Position numbers and translations under genes: made by a program
DNA from: Hetaerina americana
Lineage: Eukaryota > Arthropoda > Insecta > Odonata > Calopterygidae
NCBI GenBank assembly: GCA_022747635.1
Contig: JAKTNV010000007.1
Location: 12,552,997 to 12,616,996, forward strand
DNA length: 64,000 nt
Direction: 5' to 3'
Shown here: piece after piece, positions 11,956-22,779 of the stretch
How the letters are laid out: each line of letters starts with the position of its first letter
Numbering within the stretch: position 1 is the first letter of the stretch
The notes under the pieces: generated by a model
The model's database searches: none
Told to the model about the DNA's origin: nothing
The model's input: the letters and a program-made list of their open reading frames with translations, nothing else

Positions 11956-11999
11956 ACGTGTTACCAATCTGTCTCGTCTACGCTGCACGCGATCCCGTC
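11956..11999 (-). repeat. Continuation of split LINE RT relic
   Basis: Corresponds to the ELDR-Q-R-GAR block of the LINE RT (compare 49612-49660). It is the piece of the 11068-11429 relic left on the far side of the nested insertion. On the minus strand it reads as Arg-Val-Gln-Arg-Arg. Only about 45 bp can be aligned. Confidence 0.5.
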
Positions 12000-12866
12000 C
12001 TCTTCGGTGTTCTTTCAATGAAAAAGCTTTGAGGTACGCCTTCACCACTGCATGATTCTCATTCTGTTTATATTTAGATGTACGTTTCCTAACGCGTTGT
12101 TTGCGGCAGTATTTCTGAGGGTCCGCGGAAATTTGAAGCACGCAGGCTGGTCACATTTGGGACAAATGCTCGCCCTAATTCTGACCACATTCGAAAGACA
12201 TCCGTGTGAATGTTTATCCCACTCGGGTCCCTCGCAATCGAGTTGAGAAGTGCCGCATTTGATGATATCGTCTCGGCGCGTTGCTCCTCTGCCAAAATGC
12301 GCAAAATCCAGCGCGGATGGAGGCGTCCTCGGGACGCGTCCCTCCCCAACCCCACCCACCCACCCTAATGCTGCAGGCGCGCGCCCGCTTTGGAATAGAC
12401 TGACGGCATTGATGGTGCACGCGCAGATCCATGCGCTGAAGCGAACCCATTTCCATCGGACAGAACTAGGGCCCTCGGCGTTTCGCCACCCCGAGACTCG
12501 GGACCGGCGTGTCACCCCCATCGTTTCCGTGGGGTTTGGCTAACAATTTCACAAATTGGCCACAAATCTTAACCCTGGTGCGAAAATAGCCCGGCGTACG
12601 CCATTAACCAACTATGCCCCCCTTCAGAACTCGGTGGGTAAATCTTATTCTTCTTTGACTCGACCGCCTTTTTTTTCCTTCCCCCTGTGGCCCACGCATT
12701 TGGAGTATGGCCGTGGCCCGCACGCCGTTTGTGAAAATTTAGAGTGGGTTTCGTTGGAATGCATGGAGTTCCGTCCGTTGACTTTACTTTTACTGCTACT
12801 CTCTCTTTTTCGTCAGCAGACAAGTATTATATTCCAGGACCAGTTCAGTTCCAATACCGGGGGTTC
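12000..12866. other. GC-rich, C-skewed island and flank
   Basis: From about 12090 to 12540 the sequence is GC- and CpG-rich with a C-rich run at about 12343-12366. Five overlapping ORFs on both strands fill it, the largest on the minus strand (12042-12521). None has a family motif and their overlap indicates composition. From 12541 to 12866 I see nothing recognisable. CGTGAGGC at 12867-12874 is the target duplication of the next element. Confidence 0.35.
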
Positions 12867-12874
12867 CGTGAGGC

Positions 12875-13186
12875 GGGGATCGAGATGGTGCGGGGGCTAA
12901 CGTACTGGCTTCCCACCGTGAGGGCGCGGGTTCAAATCCCGGCGGTGTTGAATATTTTTCAGAGGTATCTCGATCCCTACTTGGGGTGCTTTGTGGAGGG
13001 CACTTTGAGTGAGTACGTCGTCCATCGGATGGGACGTTAAACTGCGGACCCCTTGGCGCCTTTCGTAAAGAGTAGGCTAATGCCGACGCCGGGTTTCTCT
13101 CCACCCTTCATCCTTTCCTGTCCATCCCCTATGGCGCAAATGACCTTAGCTGTCGGTCGCCTCCCCTCAAAACTACTACTACTCCA
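12875..13186 (+). mobile_element. tRNA-derived SINE, family 1, copy b
   Basis: A + strand SINE starting GGGGATCGAGATGGTGCGGG. An A-box-like segment lies near 12885-12900 and the B box GGTTCAAATCC at 12929-12939. The roughly 230-bp body, including CGGATGGGACGTTAAAC and CGACGCCGGGTTTCTCTCC, is shared with copies a, c and d. It ends in an (ACT)n tail. An 8-bp target duplication CGTGAGGC is present at 12867-12874 and 13187-13194. ORFs crossing it (12744-13040 +, 12796-13104 -) are incidental. Confidence 0.9.
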
Positions 13187-13194
13187 CGTGAGGC

Positions 13195-13600
13195 ATCGAC
13201 GAGAAAGAAATCCCATCGGCTTCTTAGGTCGTTTGAAGGCTATTTTGACCAATAAAAAATATTATACTTGATCACAATGCTTCAGCAGATCTCTATACGT
13301 GTTTGAAATTGAAAATACGTTAATTACATTTATTTCTTATCTTTACTTAGAAGATTACCCCTCCAACATTTTCTTTAGTTGTAAAAGATTGAGGTAGAGT
13401 ATGGGATTTTTAGTCGCGGCTGATTTCTGTTTATAGTGGAGAAACTTAGTTTGGATTGTTGAAGAAAATACCGCAAATGAAAGAAAACGAGGAATTTTTT
13501 CCCGCTTTCGTGTCAACGCGAAGTATGTCTGTTGTACTCATCTCTTTTTCCAAAGGGAGCATATTTTTACGGGAACGAATGGTTTTATAACTGTTCTGGA
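13195..13600. other. No recognised feature
   Basis: Nothing identifiable between the SINE and the tRNA-like inverted-repeat element. Confidence 0.45.
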
Positions 13601-13810
13601 ATTACAACGAGACAATTTCAGAGCGTAAAAATCATTCGCCGTTACCATTTAAGCGGGACGCCTCGATAGCTAAAGCACTTGGTCGGACATCGAGGGATCC
13701 GGGTTCGAATCCCAGTCAAGGCGACTGATTTTTACTCTCTGAAATTGTTGCATTGTAATGTATATTAGCGGATGACACCGTCAAAAAGTTGTCGCGGCAT
13801 CTCCGGCCGT
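13601..13810 (+). mobile_element. tRNA-like unit inside inverted repeats (SINE family 3)
   Basis: A tRNA-like head at about 13655-13724 (A-box-like TAGCTAAAGCACTTGG, B box GGTTCGAATCC at 13702-13712) is followed by a body TGATTTTTACTCTCTGAAA, TTGTTGCATTGTAATG, GCGGATGACACCGT, GTCGCGGCATCTC. The first 34 bp of this body (13726-13759) also occur inverted upstream of the head (13601-13636), with about 6 mismatches or gaps. The same body recurs near 38.5-38.7 kb in inverted orientation. So this is a tRNA-derived repeat with foldback ends, not a tRNA gene. No clear target duplication is visible. Confidence 0.65.
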
Positions 13811-15079
13811 TTCTTGGACTACTCTGGAAGTGATTGATTTCGATGATTATCATGAGATTTACCTGTACTGCACGAGTTGTGTCTCTTTATTCTAATTTTA
13901 AAATATGGTTTAAAAGTAGGATAACCATATTTAAATTCCCAATTTTCTAAAAGTCGGTTTAGAGTTCATGATGTAAAAATCCCAAAACGTCTGCAATTCA
14001 GGGTTGGAGCTCGTGCGGAAACATTAGATTCTAGAATATATACAAGCATATAACTTAGGTGTGGCCGAATGGTCTAAAACCATCATCTAGGTATGAAGCC
14101 GGGACTTTTTTTAGTATCTGGAGGATCTACCCTTTTGGCTACCACGCTCTGTCATGAGTTTTGTTTATTATGTTGGATGAAATGTATTTTCTCAATTTTT
14201 CCAAGTGTTTGTTGTACGTAGTTGGCAATTGCTTTGACCTACGAAGGGTTCGTGATTTAGCCTGAAATCCACAAGAAACGAATTGTTATTGCCGTTGTCT
14301 TTGATTCGGTGAAACGTGCCAGTTGATATTTTGTTCGTTATTTTGTGAGTTCTGGGAGTACGTGCATCTTTATTCACACAAGGTGGCAATTAACGGAAAA
14401 GTGCGGCCGGTGTAGTCCATTTTTGTAGTGATTGTCGCTTCATACAAGTCAATTTCATTTTTTTCCAAACTTTTTAATCTAATAAGGGCATGATATTCAC
14501 CTATTTGTGTAATGCTTTTCTCTGTCAATATTAGAATATATGATATAATATTTTTTAAACATGTTGTTAGCATCTCAACATTAAATGTGTGTTAAACGCA
14601 TCTTGCTTTCATCTGTCATTTTAGAACTCTGCCTACCTATCTTCCTTAATGTACAATCAAGAAATACACTCTTAAATCAGCCAGTTAATCAATTGTAAGA
14701 GGTTCCCAAAGTCTCTAAATTCTTACTTGAACAGCGAAAAAAAAGTTATAATAAGTCTCACGAAGGAGCTACCCACTCAAAAAAAATGAAAACATCCCAA
14801 GACCGCAGTAGAAGCCGTAGTATTTCAATGCTAAGAATGATTACTCATCGGTTTTACAGTATTCGCCGCTACAAACTGTAAATAAGTGGAGTGGACAATT
14901 TGTCATATAGCGTTTATAACAGTAAATTTTGAGAATCGAGCCATTTTGTGACACCTTCGCTGTCCAAAGTTAAGTTCCCTCCCTCCTCCGCCTTTTCCGT
15001 TATCATTGGTTGATTAGGCTAAGCACGGTATTTGACGTTCGCGTCTGATAGATCTGGCGCTCCTTCCGTTGCTTGAGGG
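13811..15079. other. Mostly unrecognised; weak A-box at 14058
   Basis: GGTGTGGCCGAATGGTCTAA at 14058-14077 resembles the 5' end of a Leu/Ser-type tRNA or a SINE A box, but no B box follows at a plausible distance, so I do not call a gene. The remainder shows only short ORFs without motifs. Confidence 0.35.
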
Positions 15080-15480
15080 ATCCGAAGATTGATACATAGA
15101 GGAACGAAATCAAGTCTCAATAAGGAGAGTGTGGAGCTCCGATCGTGCTCGGGGTGGTTTACGAGCTTGAGTGGGGTCGTCCACGGAGTCGTATCGAGGG
15201 TGGGAGCGACTATACCCGCACCGCTAAGGAATACTTGCCCGGCTTCATCCCGCCACCGCGCACCCAATTCCCTCTCACATACCCCCCCCCCCCGGCTCTC
15301 CGCTCGTCCTCCTTCCTTCCCACCCACCCTGCTTCGATGCAACGCCACCCCTCTTTCATTTGTGCCGGTGGAGTGGCGCCAATTTCCCCGAGTACCCCTC
15401 AGTGTGGAAATTCTTTGATTTCCGTCGGTTTTGGCCTCTGTTCTAGTTCGAAAGAAGATTATTTCCATCGGAGCCGGTCT
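15080..15480. other. C-rich island with poly(C) run
   Basis: GC-rich with an uninterrupted C run at about 15283-15293 and C/T skew on the + strand. Overlapping ORFs on both strands (15019-15468 -, 15089-15418 +, 15145-15501 +) are Pro/Ser/Arg-rich and explained by composition. Possible structural or regulatory DNA. No transcription signal can be named. Confidence 0.35.
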
Positions 15481-15629
15481 TACGGCTTCGTTTATTTTTA
15501 GGTCCGTCGAAGAATAATATTGCGACGCTGATTAATTCGTTGCTTTCCCGTTTTTCCCCTCGTGTTCGTTTTTGCCTTAATTTTGACCAGCTGAGGAAAA
15601 ACCTTCAACCCTCGATCCCTGTGATCTGA

Positions 15630-16443
15630 AGCGGATGTTACTCCACGGGTACCATTGTCCCCTCCCAAACGCCTATTGCATCAGGAATACCGAAGTAGAA
15701 AATGTTCACTCGATTAAATACTTGGGCGTTACCCTCATTCACGACCTCCCCTGAGTGAAAGTTATACGGGGATATGTGGGCAATCTAACAAAACAATAAG
15801 ATTTATTGGAAGAGTATTGGGTAAATGTGATAATTAGGTCAAAGAGAAATGCTATATTTCACTGGCTAGTTCTCATTTAGAATATGCTGCTAGGATATGG
15901 GATCCTCGCGAAGTTGGATTGATTGCCGAATTGGATCGCGTGCAGCGTAGAGGAGCTAGAATTTTAAAGCGATGCTATGATAAACTGGATGGGGTATTAA
16001 AATTATTAAAGGAGCTAGGTTGGGAATTACTCACGGAGCGAAGGTTAAATTAAAGATGAAATCTCTGGCATAACTTGGAATGATGTCTCCTAAGTGAAGG
16101 TGTTGAAAAGGTGTTATTAGGAAAATAAAGGTTATTCCACATTATTTTTCTGAAATGAATCGCTTCTACAAAGTGACGCCTGAAACAATTCTGTTCATCA
16201 GGTGTTATTAGGTCCATCGTATCACGATAAGAGGGATCACGTTCTTAAATTCAGAGAGATTTAAGTGTACAGCAGATGGATTTAAGATGTCATTTTTCCC
16301 TCGAATGATAAGGGAACAGAATGACGTTGTCCGGCCGTGATAGGAAGAGAAAAGTATTTTGTGTCATAAGTGGTGGGGTTTGTAAACACCCCATGCCAAC
16401 ACCCTTGCAGGGTACTATGTGACAATAAAATAATAATAAATGA
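15630..16443 (+). pseudogene. CR1/jockey-like LINE RT C-terminal relic
   Basis: The + strand relic of a non-LTR reverse transcriptase. At about 15711-15735 the frame reads YLGVTL, a conserved post-catalytic RT motif. At about 15880-16055 it reads HLEYAARIWDPREVGLIAEL and a GAR block, then LGWELLTERRLN, the typical C-terminal region of CR1/jockey-like enzymes. The 3' end (about 16315-16443) ends in an AATAATAAATG-type tail. There are frameshifts and stops (for example at 15752), and the catalytic domain and endonuclease are missing. A 78-bp insertion splits it at 16122-16199. Confidence 0.82.
16122..16199 (-). mobile_element. 78-bp retro-inserted hammerhead-like element
   Basis: An insert with a 13-bp direct duplication AGGTGTTATTAGG at 16109-16121 and 16200-16212. 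Removing the insert plus one duplication restores the alignment of the surrounding LINE relic. On the minus strand the insert begins (C)TGATGAACAGAATTG, continues TTTCAGGCGTCAC, and ends CCTTTATTTT. The order TGATGA, hairpin (AACAG/TTGTTT), GTCAC and an A/T-rich end recalls the palindrome at 17245-17407. The long target duplication and A/T-rich 3' end suggest reverse-transcriptase-mediated insertion. Origin unknown. Confidence 0.7.
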
Positions 16444-17244
16444 ATTATGTTGGTTTATTCGTCCTTTAATGACTAATATTTTGCATGTGGGACTGTTTTG
16501 GCTAAAAATTATTGCTGCTGTATCTCATGCAATTCCTAAACAGGAAGCCTTTTTTTAGGAATAACGTGCCCCTGTGTCGTTAATGATGTTTATACCCTGG
16601 CGGTGCGGCCTTACCATTTGCTCAGTGTTATTCATTAGATGCACTTGCAAGTGGCGAGTGTGAGTAATCGACTCATAACTCGCAACTTGTTGAATTTTAG
16701 TGTCACGGAGCTTGTTCCAAGTGATAACTCGAGTGAGGATTATGGCCCATGTCGCCAAAGAACTTCTTGCCAGGGTAACGGTGCGGTGATTATATAGCAC
16801 GCCATTAGCCAGCTGCATTCACGCCATCTCTTTGAAATATGTGTATTTGGGGAGTCGAGGAAAGAAACTCTTGTGAAACCAACCCTCTGTAGGATCACTT
16901 AGCCTGATATAGTTCACAGCAGTACCCAGTTATGCTGATTGATTGACTGTCTATTACTTATTTCATGGTTCCTAAATAAGGGTTTTACGGACTTGATTGA
17001 TTATTATTACTTTGTCGACAGTTGTTGTAGACGTCATTTGCTTGCCGCGTAAGGATATTCTTATTGCGTTGAAGAGTAAAATAAATGTGTGATGATTTTC
17101 TATATTATGATGACTAATTTCAATGTCTGTCCGAAGCCAAATGTCATTTGTTATGTAAACCATATGCTATTGATTAAATGCCAAATTCCGAATGCTCTCA
17201 CTCAACATCAACAGCCAAAGCGTCTCGAAAAGAACCATAGATAT
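16444..17244. other. No recognised feature
   Basis: Short ORFs on both strands without motifs. I see no repeat. Confidence 0.45.
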
Positions 17245-17407
17245 TGAAATTAAATTATTGACTTAGTAATTCCACACACTTTATATAAAAAACGCGACCC
17301 AGGTTTCGACGCGGAACGTCATCAGGTGACGACATTCAACGTCGAAACCTGGGTCGTGTTTTTTAAATAAAGTGTGTGCAATTACAAAGTCAATAATTCC
17401 ATTTCAT
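17245..17407. repeat. Palindromic hammerhead-like element
   Basis: Two inverted arms of about 67 bp (17245-17311 and 17340-17407, about 8 differences) surround a 28-bp centre. Each arm read outward carries CGTCGAAACCTGGGTCG followed by a T-run and AAATAAAGTGTGTG or its variant. The minus-strand centre reads CTGATGACGTTCCGCGTCGA, so the hammerhead core elements CTGATGA and GAAA are both present, with GACG/CGTC able to pair between them. It could be two copies inserted head to head, or the foldback terminus of a Penelope-like element. Function is not shown. Confidence 0.62.
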
Positions 17408-18199
17408 GTCAATATGTTACGCAAAATCCGTTAAGTTTCGTCGGAGACAATAAAAAAAGAACCATAGACTTAATCTGTCATCGGTGGATTAATAAAAGTT
17501 AGGGAGAAGATTTGTGATTTCGTCACGGTAATTAATAGGTCATTTTATAAACCTGTGTGCATTAATTTCGTTTTGCGTTAGCCCTTAATTTCACATCACA
17601 TTCACGAATTATTCACGAATACACAAGTTTGATATGAGATACCTAATTCTGTTAAGTGATTTTAGCAGGCATTAATATTGAAATTAGTGCAAACTTTGAA
17701 ATTGTTTTTTTGATCGAGTTTTGTTACAGAAAATGCGCGCATCTCTGGGCACCCTTTAGTCACTCAGAAAATTGTGAAAACCTATTCGTGAGATTTAACA
17801 AATTATATTCCGCGTGAAAATTGTAGTCTTTATACCTTGTGGAATCGTCATGTATCGTCGCATGCCTTGCGCCGATGATGTACAAACCAGCTGATTACAC
17901 CATCGATAAATGAGCGATCTTCGAGTGCGGTTGTCTCAAGTTGCCTCGTAAGTTGTCGATCTAGATGTATTTACTTAAATGTGACTCACATTCATTTCAT
18001 CAGTCGGGGAATGACAGTGAGGGTTGGCGGCGTTCAAATTAATAGTATGTGCTAAATGAGTCCCAATTCCTTTCGCGTTTCAGCTTGTAATGAAACACCC
18101 GCCTGAATGTCATTTGACGAAACAATTTTTTTTAGTTAATAACTCTCCCGGGAACGTATTCGTCTTCCCGATTGGAGAGAGTGACGGACGTGAAGCAAT
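17408..18199. other. No recognised feature
   Basis: A/T-rich DNA with nothing identifiable. Confidence 0.45.
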
Positions 18200-19190
18200 C
18201 TCTCTCTCGCTATTAATCTGAAACAGCTGGAGTTTCCCCCATAAGGGATGCCGCCATCGTGGATGTCACTCCGTTGACGGGCAGTTTCTTGCCCCTCGGG
18301 TGTAAGGGGTGGGGGAGGAGAGGTTGGTGGGGTGGGGGAGTTTATTTTTTGGATCGTCGACCTCTTCCTCGCCTCCGCGCGTCGTTTCGCGTTTCCCCTC
18401 GACCCGAGGAGAACAACTCTCTCGTTCATCTATGCCACCGAAACCCCAACCTAGGTATGCACGTCCCCCCCCCCCCTTCGTACCCTCGCAATTATTTTTA
18501 GAGGGCCGCGGAGAAGTCAGGGGTGGCGAAACTCTTCCGAATCGGCGGCGGCGGGGACAGTATCCCTGGGTGAGGGGGGGCACAGTTGTACTCTCCTCTC
18601 CCTTCCCCCCCTCACTAATCCTAGCATCCCTTGGAAACCCCTCCCCCCCCCCTTGCCCCCCCACCCCCAGTTTCCGCGCGTGCTGGATTGTTGCCGTTTC
18701 GAGTCTCGGCCTCCAGAAAGACTGTGTATTCACTCCTCCCCGTCCCCGCCTCCTCGCCGTGTCATCCCCAAAGGCGACGATGAATCATGGCGAAGGGGAT
18801 TAAAAAGGGAAGCGAGGTCAGGAAACTGGGTTGGGTTCGTGGAGTGCGGTGTTTTATGAGGTCCGCGATAGACGTGAAGCTCTTGGGGGGGGGGCGGGGG
18901 AAACGAGAGGGAAAAGCGAGGATGGAGAGGCGAAGAAGCCTTGCGAGATCTAATGGCTCGTGTGCGTCCTTCTCCGCCTCCTCTTTCTCTTTTATTTCCC
19001 TCCTCGCAAGATGTGTCGTCGGGTTTAACCGATGCGTGGTGTTTCCTTAAAAAGTCTCTCGCCCGCGTCCTCCCCGCGAGAGCAGTCGATTCGTCTCCAC
19101 CAGATGACTCCGCTTCACGCGACCGAGGTGTCGTTTTTGATTTCTCCTCCTGCGAGAGTCGATCTGAAATGAATGAATCTACCACATCCG
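18200..19190. other. Large GC-rich island with G and C runs
   Basis: About 1 kb of GC-rich DNA with C runs at about 18467-18477 and 18645-18665 and G runs near 18303-18340, 18570-18580 and 18886-18900. Eight overlapping ORFs of up to 164 codons occupy both strands. Their products are Pro/Ser/Arg/Gly-rich and mutually exclusive, so I treat them as shadows. The G runs could form quadruplexes. Candidate regulatory island. Confidence 0.38.
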
Positions 19191-19438
19191 TCAAAGGAGT
19201 AAATAAATGAAAATTGTACTAGGAAATTATTTAAATAAATAGGAAATTGTGTGCGTCTTTATAAACATGGATGTGCCACTATGGTTGAACTGATGCGGCC
19301 AATCATTTTCATTTTCTTCCGGTGGAGAAAATGGAAAAAATAGATGCCCGTTAAAAAAAATAGATTCCAAACTTTTTTCCAGTTGAAAGACTCAAATTTT
19401 AGACAGAATAATGGCAATCGTTTCAAATAATTTTTAAA

Positions 19439-19610
19439 CTAACGTCTTCGCCTGCCTACCCAGAATTCGCGGCTTCGATTCCCGCCTAGATGGTTTTTCT
19501 TCCACCTAGGGTTTGGTTGTGTGTAATTATCAAATTGCTATATAGTTGTTCAAAGTTCGATGTAAAGGCCGAAGTACTGTTTTCGGACTAATGGAAAATA
19601 AAAAAAAGAA
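19439..19610 (+). mobile_element. tRNA-derived SINE, family 2, copy a
   Basis: A SINE with B box GGCTTCGATTCCC at 19471-19483 and the family body TCCACCTAGGGTTTGGTTGT, then TTCGATGTAAAGGCCGAAG, TGTTTTCGGACT and an AAATAAAAAAAAG tail. It shares this order with the copies at 22586, 45590 and 52009. The A-box end of the head is degraded. No target duplication is evident. Confidence 0.72.
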
Positions 19611-22585
19611 ATATTTTCGTGAAATTTGCCTGCCAATCTTTGCGTGACGGATTGGTTAAATATGGTGTAAGGTCTGTACATGTTAATATTCAGTGGAAGT
19701 TCATCCGTGATTGGTATGGAACTGTATTTCTTGTTTGTATAAGGTGGATATTTGATTATTGGGTTGCGAGTTCGACCTATTTTATTTATTTATTGTTTGA
19801 AACTGATTTCACGTAAAAGGTGACCATAATTTGTAAGCAAACCTTTGAATCCATGTTGTTCCGCCTTAATTTAGAACAGGTCGCGGTATTTTTTGATTCA
19901 ATTTTATTGATTTAAAGTTGTCTTTTCACCCTGAAGTCGTTTGTTATCTGTCATCTCCCAAAAGAATTATTCATTACGTGAGATGAATAGAAGAAATATT
20001 TTTTAGTTTTCTAAAGAGGAGAAAATAAGTCGATAGGTAGAAAAGGAACCACAGGATGTCGGTTATCATAAACGTAGCTGCGCGCGTTTCTTAAAATTCT
20101 TGATATCGACTTCATTTTTTGCCTGAGGATACAATTTTAGCGATAAGATTAAATAAGTGGGGATGGCTTCCATTAATTATTTTAATCCGAGGGCTTTTAA
20201 GGAATCATCCGTACAGAAAAAGAAGCGATATGGAGGATAGTGCAGTAGTGATACCCTTATTATTTCTTGGAAAGGTTGAAAACTCACTGTCTCTAAAATC
20301 GAATTTGATTGATAGTTTGCGTGTCTTTTTGAGTGAATTTCAGTGCTGTCTTTAAAAAACTGAACTTGTTGGTGTCTGCAGTTTGGTAGTAGAAGGAAAT
20401 CGGTTTTCTGGTAATCAGCAGGTTGAGATCAATTCGCAACGTTTTTATTAATGGCTAGGTGCTCCGTTCTCATTCGTAGTGGTATACTTTGAGCCCTAGT
20501 TGAATTCGGCAACTTTTACCGTGCTTAATGTTTTTGAATACCACACATTACTTACTGCCGCGCTGTTTTTTTCTGGTTCGCCGTGTTTTGTGGCCTATGA
20601 ACTTGCTCCTCGAAGCAGTAACGTGCCACGTGGCACATTAGATGTGCTCATAGAGCTATGTTTTTTCCGACAATTGTTTCCTTATCCCAGTCCGGATATT
20701 TTCCCGTCTTTAAGGACAGGACGAAGGAAGCGTTCCCGGAGATTGAACTTAAGGGGATCCAGTATTTGAGGCAACGTGATAATGTCTGGGTTGAAGAAAC
20801 CTCGTTATCTCCCGGAAGAGTACAATAGCTTAAGGCAGCCGTTGGAATCGAACACATGAGACTATCGTGCTCTCATCAATTACAAGGCATGACCTTCGCG
20901 ATGCGTGCGCACCATTTAATTTCTGATGGTTTCACGTGTTAGCATTCTGGACGCCCAAGCCGTGGGCAGCCGTGCGTTTCCGACGCCCCGGGAAGTTGAA
21001 CAAAATTTCGCTCTCTTCAGAGGGAAGCCCACAGTAAGACAGGTGTGAGTGACGCACATGTTGCCCATTCATTTGCAATATGCATCATATCTTTTAGCGT
21101 TCGCACCTGGTGGGGTCGATTCGCGTCGTGTCCCAAGAAATTCAAATTCTATCCCGTAGGGTTGCAAGTTGCAAAGCAGCGAGATGTTTGTAAGTGACGT
21201 CCTTGCAGTCAGTGCCGGAGTAATCCAGTGAGATTCGAAGAATATGCATGTTTATTGTGAGAGTAGACGTGGAAATTGTCAGGATGGTTCATGTATGAGT
21301 TTATCCAATTTTAAATTCAAAGGTGATAGGTAAAATTTAGTGATACATGGACGATATCCGACCGTAATTCATCACTATTTTCCCAGGGCCTCTCTGTCTT
21401 GCAATTCACAAGCATCATAGAAAGAGTTTTTGGCCTTATGCATGTACAGCTGTTACCGTAACACCCTCCGCCACACACCCTTTCGGCAGCCTGTGAGTTA
21501 TTGTGTAGATGAGCTAGAACTCTTCAACCGCCCATGCCCTTGTTGAATTACGCGAATTATGTATGGTTTTACTATTTAATCACCTGTAAAAGCGCCAGGT
21601 AATAAGTTGGGTAGCTGATGTAAGATTCGTGTAGGTTCCCGTTTACCGCACATTAGGGGATAATTACCGAGTTTACTTAACTTCAGCTGTAGCTATAATG
21701 ATTCCGAGAGTCAGGTCCGTTACTAGGACATTAGGTTCCTTTGGGCTGTTTTTTGCATCTTGGCTCATCTTTTCGCAACATTTGAAATCGATATTTCAGT
21801 TGTCTCCAAAAATTTTATCCTGGAACGATTGCGCCTTCATCTTGAGAATAATTTCAGCAAAAGGTGTGGGAACAAGCCAATAGCCGAAATATTGTTGCAT
21901 TTTTCAAGCGTAGGTTAATTTTTATGATAAAATGTGAATGTTATTGCTGGGAAAAGTAAAACTGTTGTGCATAAGTGAATTTCATATTGAGTAATTGAGA
22001 CGGTGAGCAATTGGGCGAACGGAAAATGTCAGCAATCATTTTCTTCGATCCATTTTCAGATATCAGGAATTTTAATTAGACATAAAAGATAAGCATGTAA
22101 TAATAGAACACACCATTGAATCCGTAAACGACCGGAAGTATCCGTACATGTATGTAGATGTACATGGCCCTAAGTGTATGTACATATTTGCGTTCATTCT
22201 TTGTCTTCGTTTCCAAAGTTCCCTCTTTAAATGGTCTCCTTACGAACCTTCAAATACTCGAATATTTATTTGAAAGCCAGAAGTAATTGATTTTGTCAAA
22301 CCCATCAGTTATGGTATTGTGTATGCCGGCCTGCATCCGGTCACTAGTTAGTGTTAGTACTATAATTAATATGCAATTCAATACAAGAAAATAATATGCA
22401 TACTCATATTAGTGTATTCATAACTGATGCCGCAATACCTACATGGCCTTTTTGCGGCCTGTGGGGTGTTGTTTAGATGTATAGACGACTATTTCGCCTC
22501 ATCAACATCGCAATCTACTGCCGTAGTTCGGTTTGACTTGTGAGAATGGAATTCTTTACCGTTCGCGGGTAATTTAGCTGGCAGA
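19611..22585. other. Mostly unrecognised; possible tRNA-like relic
   Basis: On the minus strand at about 20815-20905 there is TGTTCGATTCC, a B-box-like motif, with a plausible A box at the right distance upstream. This may be an eroded SINE head. Otherwise I see no gene; ORFs of 60-89 codons here lack motifs. Confidence 0.33.
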
Positions 22586-22779
22586 ATTTATTTATTTAGC
22601 ATTAGTTAAACTGCACATTTTGGTCAATTTACATCGGACTATTAACAAAAATATCAATGGTCACATTTACAAACACCCAAGTCCTAGGTGGAGGGAAACC
22701 CACCCAGGTGGGAATCGAATCCGCGACCCTTGGAATGGCAGACGAGGACGTTATCCCGCCGCCACCAGGGTCGGCCAAC
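22586..22779 (-). mobile_element. tRNA-derived SINE, family 2, copy b
   Basis: On the minus strand: a head with GGTGGCGGCGGGATAACGTC (A-box region) and B box GGATTCGATTCC (plus coordinates 22711-22722). The body CCACCTAGGACTTGGGTGT and GTCCGATGTAAA follows, with an AAATAAATAAATT tail at 22586-22598. It matches the other family 2 copies in order and spacing. ORFs on both strands crossing it are incidental. Confidence 0.8.

Noticed and set aside
12875..12950. Possible tRNA gene
   Set aside because: Good B box, but no tRNA cloverleaf acceptor pairing; it is the head of a 300-bp SINE with four copies in the window and target duplications.
17281..17360. Strict functional hammerhead ribozyme at the palindrome
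   Set aside because: CTGATGA and GAAA are present, but stem II must use bases of the core to pair (GACG with CGTC), so I record it as hammerhead-like and do not call it a ribozyme.
18266..18803. ORFs of 155-164 codons on both strands
   Set aside because: Mutually overlapping, Pro/Gly/Arg/Ser-rich, driven by C and G runs in a GC island.
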